Origin: Roseiarcus sp963783175
GTDB lineage: Bacteria > Pseudomonadota > Alphaproteobacteria > Rhizobiales > Beijerinckiaceae
DNA length: 64,000 bases
Direction: 5' to 3'
Assembly (NCBI GenBank): GCA_963783175.1
Contig: CAWANG010000022.1
Span: forward strand, 124,001 to 188,000
In this document: positions 59,245-64,000 of the stretch, piece after piece
Position numbering within the stretch: position 1 is the stretch's first letter
Layout: the number at the start of each line of letters is the position of its first letter
The notes under the pieces: model-generated
What the model was told of the DNA's origin: nothing
Databases searched by the model: none
What the model saw: only the letters and a program-made list of their open reading frames with translations
Made by a program: the position numbers and the translations under genes

Positions 59245-60834
59245 ATGAAAGCCCTCACGTTTGCCGGCGTCGGACTTGCCGCCTTGCTCGCGAGCGCGGG
59301 GTTGAGCGCGGCCAAGACCCTGGTCTATTGCTCGGAAGGCAGCCCGGAAAATTTCACCCCGGCGATCAACACCACCGGCACCAGCTTCGACGCCGCGCGG
59401 CCGGTCTACAACCGCCTGACCGAATTCAAACGCGGCACGACCGAGGTCGTCCCCGGCCTCGCCGAGAGCTGGGAGGTCGCCGACGGCGGCAAGACGATCA
59501 CCTTCCACCTGCGGAAGGGCGTCAAATTCCACTCGATGAAGGACTTCAAGCCGACCCGCGATTTCAACGCCGACGACGTCCTGTTCTCGATCAACCGCCA
59601 GTGGAAGCCCGACAATCCCTACGCCAAGGTCTCCGGCGGCAAGTATGACTATTTCGACGACATGGATATGCCGAAGCTGCTCGATTCGGTCGAAAAAACG
59701 GACGATTACACCGTCGTCATGAAGCTCAAGACGCCAAACGTCGCCATCCTCGCCAATCTGGCGATGGACTTCATGGCGATCGGCTCGGCGGAATACGCCG
59801 ATTTCCTGCTCAAGAAAGGAACGCCCGAGCAGTTCGACCAGGCCCCGGTCGGCACCGGCCCGTTCTCGTTCGTCGCCTACCAGAAGGATTCCGTCATCCG
59901 CTACAAGGCGAACAAGGATTATTACGGCGAGAAGGCGCTGGTCGACGACCTCGTCTTCGCCATCACGCCGGACGCGACCGCGCGCTACGCCAAGCTGAAG
60001 GCCGGCGAATGCCACATCAACGCATATCCAAGGCCCGCCGACCTCGAAGAGATGGAGAAGGATTCAACGCTCAAGGTGATCAACGCGCCCGGCCTCAACG
60101 TCGCCTTTTTGGCGTTCAACAATACGAAGCCGCCGCTCGACAAGAAGGAGGTTCGCCAGGCGCTCGCGATGGCGGTCGATCGCGACGCGATCATCAAGGA
60201 CGTCTATCTCGGAGCGGGCTCGAAAGCGACGACGTTGATCCCGCCGACCATGTGGTCCTACGACGACAAGATTCCCGACACGCCTTACGACCCTGAAAAG
60301 GCAAAAGCGATGCTGGCGGCGGCCGGGGTCAAGACGCCGCTCGACATCGACCTCTGGTACCAGCCAGTACAGCGCCCCTATAATCCGAACGGCAAACGGA
60401 TTGGCGAAATGATGCAGGCCGACCTCGCCAAGATCGGCGTCAACGCCAAGCTCGTCACCTATGAGTGGGGTGAATATCGAAAGCGCATGCAGGCCGGCGA
60501 AGATATGACGGGGCAATTAGGCTGGACCGGCGACAACGGCGATCCCGACAACTTCTTTTTCCTCGACAGCTGCGTCGACGGCAAGCCGGTCAATAATAAT
60601 ATTCCGAAATGGTGCAACACGGAGTTCAACGATCTGCTCGTCAGGGCGCGCACGATTCCCGATCAGGCCGAGCGCGCGAAGCTCTATCAGCGCATGCAGG
60701 AAATCGAGCACGATGAGCAGCCGGAGCTTCTCGTCGCCCATTCGATCGTGTTCGAAGCCATGCGCTCCAACGTCACCGGCTATAGGCAGAGTCCGCTCGG
60801 AACGCACGAGTTCGAAGGCGTCGACCTCCAATAG
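59245..60834 (+). CDS. dppA: Dipeptide-type ABC transporter substrate-binding protein
   Basis: 529 aa from the ATG at 59245 with AGGAGGAG 5 bp upstream. Signal peptide MKALTFAGVGLAALLASAGL followed by SAAKTLVY. SBP_bac_5 blocks: VYNRLTEFKRGTTEVVPGLA, ESWEVADGGKTITFHLRKGV, FNADDVLFSINRQW, GTGPFSFVAYQKDS, KKEVRQALAMAVDRDAIIKD. The region near residue 420 (LGWTGDNGDPDNFFF) matches DppA, which binds dipeptides; haem or other peptides are possible. First gene of dppABCDF. Followed by a strong hairpin. Confidence 0.93.
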   Translation: MKALTFAGVGLAALLASAGLSAAKTLVYCSEGSPENFTPAINTTGTSFDAARPVYNRLTEFKRGTTEVVPGLAESWEVADGGKTITFHLRKGVKFHSMKDFKPTRDFNADDVLFSINRQWKPDNPYAKVSGGKYDYFDDMDMPKLLDSVEKTDDYTVVMKLKTPNVAILANLAMDFMAIGSAEYADFLLKKGTPEQFDQAPVGTGPFSFVAYQKDSVIRYKANKDYYGEKALVDDLVFAITPDATARYAKLKAGECHINAYPRPADLEEMEKDSTLKVINAPGLNVAFLAFNNTKPPLDKKEVRQALAMAVDRDAIIKDVYLGAGSKATTLIPPTMWSYDDKIPDTPYDPEKAKAMLAAAGVKTPLDIDLWYQPVQRPYNPNGKRIGEMMQADLAKIGVNAKLVTYEWGEYRKRMQAGEDMTGQLGWTGDNGDPDNFFFLDSCVDGKPVNNNIPKWCNTEFNDLLVRARTIPDQAERAKLYQRMQEIEHDEQPELLVAHSIVFEAMRSNVTGYRQSPLGTHEFEGVDLQ

Positions 60835-60843
60835 GGCCGGTCC

Positions 60844-60885
60844 GGGCTCCGCCCATGTCCCATAAGGGGCGGAGCCCGCTGTTTT
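60844..60885 (+). terminator. Intra-operon hairpin between dppA and dppB
   Basis: GGGCTCCGCCC and GGGCGGAGCCC form a perfect 11-bp stem around a 12-base loop, followed by GCTGTTTTC. It stands 10 bp after the dppA stop and 19 bp before dppB. Such hairpins let part of transcription end or protect the 3' end, so that the binding protein is made in excess over the permeases. Confidence 0.75.
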
Positions 60886-60895
60886 CGGATCGGCC

Positions 60896-61909
60896 ATGCT
60901 CGCCTACTTTTTTCGCCGCGTCGCGCTGACCATCCCGACCTTTCTGGCGTTGATGTTCCTGACCTTCGTCGCCATCCGGCTGGTGCCGGGCGATCCGGTC
61001 GAGGTCAGGACCGGCGAGCATGGCATGTCGGCGGAGCGGCTGGCCTACTTCCGCCATGAGCTCGGCCTCGACCAGCCGGTCTGGAAGCAGTTTGTCGGCT
61101 ATATCTGGCGCCTCGCGCACGGCGATTTCGGCGTCTCGCTCTCGTCGCAGCAGAAGGTCCTGACCGAGTTTCTGACCCTGTTCCCGGCGACCCTCGAACT
61201 GTCGTTCTTCGCCATGCTGTTCGCGATTGCGGTCGGCGTGCCGGCCGGGGCTTTCGCAGCCGTCAAGCGCGGCGGCGTCTACGACCAGGCGCTGATGACG
61301 ATCTCGCTGTTCGGCTATTCGATGCCGATCTTCTGGTGGGGCCTGCTGCTCATCATGTTCGTTTCGGTCAGGCTTGGGCTGCTGCCGGTCTCGGGCCGCA
61401 TCGACCTCATCAACTACTCGTTCGATCAGCCAACCGGGTTCATGACCATCGACGCGCTCCTGTCCGATCAGCCGGGCGCTTTCCTCGACGCGCTGCGCCA
61501 TCTCGTTCTGCCGGCGATCGTGCTCGGCACCGTGCCGCTCGCCGTCATCGCCCGTATGACCCGCTCCTCGATGCTCGAGGTCCTGAACGAGGATTACGTC
61601 CGCACCGCGCGCGCTAAGGGGCTCAGGCCCCGCCGGGTCATCGGAGTGCACGCGCTGCGCAACGCGCTGTTGCCGGTGGTGACGGTGATCGGCCTGTCGA
61701 TTTCCGGCTTGATGGCCGGCGCAGTGCTGACGGAGACCATCTTCTCCTGGCCGGGCGTCGGCCATTGGCTCATCGATTCGATCGGCCGGCGCGACTACCC
61801 GGCGCTGCAGGGCGGGGTGATGCTGATCTCGACCGTCGTCATCGCGGTCAATCTTCTGGTCGATCTCGTCTATGGCGTCATCGATCCGAGGATCAGTCAT
61901 GGCCGCTGA
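60896..61909 (+). CDS. dppB: Dipeptide-type ABC transporter permease DppB
   Basis: 337 aa with six helices. MLAYFFRRVALTIPTFLALM starts the first; the usual periplasmic loop GEHGMSAERLAYFRHELGLD, QPVWKQFVGYIWRLAHGDFG, then the EAA loop DYVRTARAKGLRPRRVIGVH and ALRNALLPVVTVIGLSISGL. The EAA motif contacts the ATPases. Overlaps dppC by 11 bp. Confidence 0.95.
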   Translation: MLAYFFRRVALTIPTFLALMFLTFVAIRLVPGDPVEVRTGEHGMSAERLAYFRHELGLDQPVWKQFVGYIWRLAHGDFGVSLSSQQKVLTEFLTLFPATLELSFFAMLFAIAVGVPAGAFAAVKRGGVYDQALMTISLFGYSMPIFWWGLLLIMFVSVRLGLLPVSGRIDLINYSFDQPTGFMTIDALLSDQPGAFLDALRHLVLPAIVLGTVPLAVIARMTRSSMLEVLNEDYVRTARAKGLRPRRVIGVHALRNALLPVVTVIGLSISGLMAGAVLTETIFSWPGVGHWLIDSIGRRDYPALQGGVMLISTVVIAVNLLVDLVYGVIDPRISHGR

Positions 61910-62825
61910 CGCCGCCGCGCTGGAGACCCCGATCGCCGAGGAGGCGGCAGCCGTCCTCGCCCAACCCTCGCCGCTGGCCTCGTTCTGGGCCGCTTTCCGC
62001 GAAAACCGGGGCGCCGTTTTTGGCCTCGCCGTTTTTGGCCTCGTCGTTCTGCTGGCTTTGGCGGCGAATGTCGTCGCCCCCTATTCGCCGATCGAGCAGT
62101 TCCGCGACGCGGTGCGGGCGCCGCCGGTCTGGGAGGCGGGCGGTTCGTGGCGTTTTGTGCTCGGAACCGACGGCGACGGGCACGACATGCTGTCGCGCCT
62201 CATCTTCGGGGCGCGGGTGTCGCTATTCATCGGCCTCTCGGTGATGTGCGTTTCGTTCGTCATCGGCGTCGCGCTGGGCCTCGCCGCCGCGATGACCGGC
62301 CCGATCGTTGACGTCGCCATCACGCGGCTGATGGACCTGATTCTGGCCGTGCCGAGCCTGGTGCTCGCCGTTCTTGTCGTCGCGGTTCTCGGGCCGAGTC
62401 TCGCCAACACCATCGTCGCGGTGACCATCGTCTATCTGCCGCAATACGTGCGCCTGACGCGCGCTTCCGCGCTAGGCGAACTCAACAAGGACTATGTGAC
62501 CGCCGCGCGCGTGGCCGGCGTCGGGCCGCTCAGGCTTGCCTATTCAACCGTGTTGCCCAATTGCCTCGCCCCCTTGATCGTGCAGGCCGCGCTTGGCGTG
62601 TCGAGCGCCATTCTCGAGGCGGCGGCGCTCGGCTTCCTGGGGCTTGGCGCTCAGCCGCCGACCCCGGAATGGGGTACGATGCTGGCCGATGCGCGCGAAT
62701 TCATCCGCTCCGACCCCTGGATCGTCACACTCCCCGGCTTGGCGATTCTCATCACCGTCCTCGCCATCAACCTGACCGGCGACGGCCTGCGCGACGCGCT
62801 CGACCCCAAGATGCGGCGAAGCTGA
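61899..62825 (+). CDS. dppC: Dipeptide-type ABC transporter permease DppC
   Basis: 308 aa from the ATG at 61899. N-terminal oppC-type domain (FWAAFRENRGAVFGLAVFGL), HDMLSRLIFGARVSLFIGLS, the EAA loop LNKDYVTAARVAGVGPLRLA, and QPPTPEWGTMLADAREFIRS near the end. Pairs with DppB to form the channel. Stop and dppD start overlap (TGATG). Confidence 0.95.
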   Translation: MAADAAALETPIAEEAAAVLAQPSPLASFWAAFRENRGAVFGLAVFGLVVLLALAANVVAPYSPIEQFRDAVRAPPVWEAGGSWRFVLGTDGDGHDMLSRLIFGARVSLFIGLSVMCVSFVIGVALGLAAAMTGPIVDVAITRLMDLILAVPSLVLAVLVVAVLGPSLANTIVAVTIVYLPQYVRLTRASALGELNKDYVTAARVAGVGPLRLAYSTVLPNCLAPLIVQAALGVSSAILEAAALGFLGLGAQPPTPEWGTMLADAREFIRSDPWIVTLPGLAILITVLAINLTGDGLRDALDPKMRRS

Positions 62826-63829
62826 TGACGGCGCATCTGCTCGACATCCGCAATCTTTCCGTCTCCTTCCCGACCCGCCACGGAGCGTTCAAGGCGGTCG
62901 ACGGCCTCGATCTCACGATCGAGAGCAACGAAGTGCTGGCGATCGTCGGCGAATCCGGTTCGGGCAAGTCGGTGGCGATGCTGGCGGCGATGGGACTTTT
63001 GCCTCCTGCGGCGATCGTCGCCGCCGACCGCATGGCGTTCGACGGCGCCGATCTCATGACTATGACTGCCGACGAGCGGCGGCGGCTCGCCGGCAAGGAC
63101 ATGGCGATGATCTTCCAGGAGCCGATGTCGTCGCTCAATCCGTGCTTCACCGTCGGCTTTCAGATCGACGAAGCGCTGAAGACGCATCTAAGCCTCAATC
63201 GCGCCGAACGCGGCCGGCGCATCGTCGAGCTTTTGGCCGAAGTCGGCATTCCCGATCCAGTGCGCCGGGCGCGCGCCTTTCCCCACCAGCTTTCAGGCGG
63301 CATGAGCCAACGCGTCATGATCGCGATGGCGCTCGCCTGCCGGCCCAAGCTCTTGATAGCCGACGAGCCGACGACGGCGCTCGACGTGACGATCCAGGCC
63401 CAGATCCTCGATCTTCTCATGCGGCTCAAGCGCGACAACGGCATGGGGCTCGTGCTCATTACCCATGACATGGGCGTCGTCGCCGAGACCGCCGATCGGG
63501 TCATTGTCATGTACGCCGGCCAGCAGATGGAGATCAATGCGACGCGCGACCTGTTCGCCGATCCCCATCACCCCTATACTGCGGCGCTGCTGGCGGCCTT
63601 GCCAGAGCGGGCGACCGAACGGCGCCTGCCGGCCATTCCCGGCGTCGTGCCCGGACAGTTCGACCGGCCGCGCGGCTGCTCGTTCTCGCCGCGCTGCGCC
63701 TTCGTCTTCGACGCCTGCCGTCACGTCGCGCCGCAACGGGCGGAAGCCGCGCTCGGCCGCGCCCGGTGTCTGACCCCCCTCGTCTCCGGGTTGCCCCGGG
63801 CGGTCGCGCTGCACGGAGCCGCCTCGTGA
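62825..63829 (+). CDS. dppD: Dipeptide-type ABC transporter ATPase DppD
   Basis: 334 aa. Walker A IVGESGSGKSVAMLA, Q-loop MIFQEPMSSLNPCFTVG, signature LSGGMSQRVMIAMALACRPK, Walker B LLIADEPTTALDVTIQAQIL and H-loop VLITHDMGVVAE. The C-terminal oligopeptide extension has the CSFSPRCAFVFDAC Cys cluster typical of Opp/Dpp ATPases, which can hold an iron-sulfur cluster. Stop overlaps the GTG of dppF. Confidence 0.95.
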   Translation: MTAHLLDIRNLSVSFPTRHGAFKAVDGLDLTIESNEVLAIVGESGSGKSVAMLAAMGLLPPAAIVAADRMAFDGADLMTMTADERRRLAGKDMAMIFQEPMSSLNPCFTVGFQIDEALKTHLSLNRAERGRRIVELLAEVGIPDPVRRARAFPHQLSGGMSQRVMIAMALACRPKLLIADEPTTALDVTIQAQILDLLMRLKRDNGMGLVLITHDMGVVAETADRVIVMYAGQQMEINATRDLFADPHHPYTAALLAALPERATERRLPAIPGVVPGQFDRPRGCSFSPRCAFVFDACRHVAPQRAEAALGRARCLTPLVSGLPRAVALHGAAS

Positions 63830-64000
63830 CCCCGATCCTCGAGGCCAGGGGCCTGACGCGGGACTATGCCGTCTCGCGCGGCGCGTTCCGCGCCCGCGCA
63901 ACGATCAAGGCGCTGGCGGGCGTGTCTTTCTCGCTGCAGGCAGGGCGCACTTTGGCGGTCGTGGGCGAATCCGGGTCCGGCAAATCGACGCTGGCGCGGC
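63826..64000 (+). CDS. dppF: Dipeptide-type ABC transporter ATPase DppF, cut by the window end
   Basis: 58 codons are visible from a GTG overlapping the dppD stop (GTGA). The sequence TPILEARGLTRDYAVSRGAF and, after ALAGVSFSLQAGRTLAVV, the Walker A GESGSGKSTLAR show a second ATPase of the Opp/Dpp type. The remainder lies beyond base 64000. Confidence 0.9.
   Translation, partial: MTPILEARGLTRDYAVSRGAFRARATIKALAGVSFSLQAGRTLAVVGESGSGKSTLAR

Noticed and set aside
60773..61900. A 375-codon frame antisense to dppB
   Set aside because: Rich in Asp, Arg, His and Gln as expected for the complement of a membrane-protein gene; no motif.
1..64000. tRNA, rRNA or CRISPR features
   Set aside because: No cloverleaf-like segment, rRNA stretch or regularly spaced repeat array was noticed on reading; a covariance search would be needed for certainty.

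Overview
The window is about 64 kb of GC-rich DNA from an alphaproteobacterium, most likely of the order Hyphomicrobiales (Beijerinckiaceae/Methylocystaceae-like). This rests on the CcrM-type DNA methyltransferase next to rnhB, the rplU-rpmA-GNAT-obgE order, a DUF1127 protein, an Omp25-like outer-membrane protein and an ArsR-methyltransferase fusion upstream of metF. The genus is an inference. I see no rRNA, tRNA, CRISPR array or intact insertion sequence.

1-28 kb is a Wzx/Wzy-type exopolysaccharide (EPS) locus with unusually dense regulation. It opens with a hybrid histidine kinase cut by the window edge and a sigma54-dependent (NtrC/LuxO-type) response regulator. A nine-gene minus-strand operon (15.5 to 3.6 kb, mostly 4-bp ATGA/GTGA overlaps) encodes a glycosyltransferase, flippase, polymerase, GlmS, an acyltransferase, a second glycosyltransferase, a DUF4091/GH123-like secreted protein, a 92-aa protein and a Wzz/GumC chain-length protein. 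Diverging from it are a GT2 glycosyltransferase and a HATPase-REC-PP2C protein. A second minus operon carries a STAS protein, a BY-kinase-like ATPase whose P-loop lacks lysine, and a glycosyltransferase. A plus operon carries a glycosyltransferase, a GT2/phosphoglycosyltransferase fusion and a broken glmM. Both divergent intergenic regions hold a pair of GG-N10-GC sigma54 promoters. Between one pair lies a 13-bp palindrome of the form reported for LuxO sites. The sequence thus suggests that phosphorelay, sigma54 and partner switching together control this polysaccharide. A 1082-aa hybrid kinase closes the region.

28-45 kb is mixed: an LVIVD-repeat protein beside a gene-poor 757-bp stretch, a TIM-barrel isomerase, a SnoaL-like protein, the obgE/rpmA/rplU group, a serine hydrolase, malate synthase, a DUF1127/LysR divergent pair, an outer-membrane protein, a DMT transporter, a dienelactone hydrolase and a PEP-CTERM-like protein. 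45-48.5 kb has a CYP153-like P450 and a lower-GC luxI-small gene-luxR quorum-sensing group.

48.5-64 kb is core: metF with its ArsR-methyltransferase regulator and a clear palindromic operator, prmB, ccrM, rnhB, a nucleotidyltransferase, ruvC-ruvA-(vapBC relic)-membrane protein-ruvB, xerD, and a dipeptide-type ABC transporter (dppABCD, with dppF cut by the edge).

Seven apparent frameshifts in six genes are all +1 (modulo 3). This looks more like insertion-biased sequence error than independent decay, and should be settled before any of these genes is called dead.
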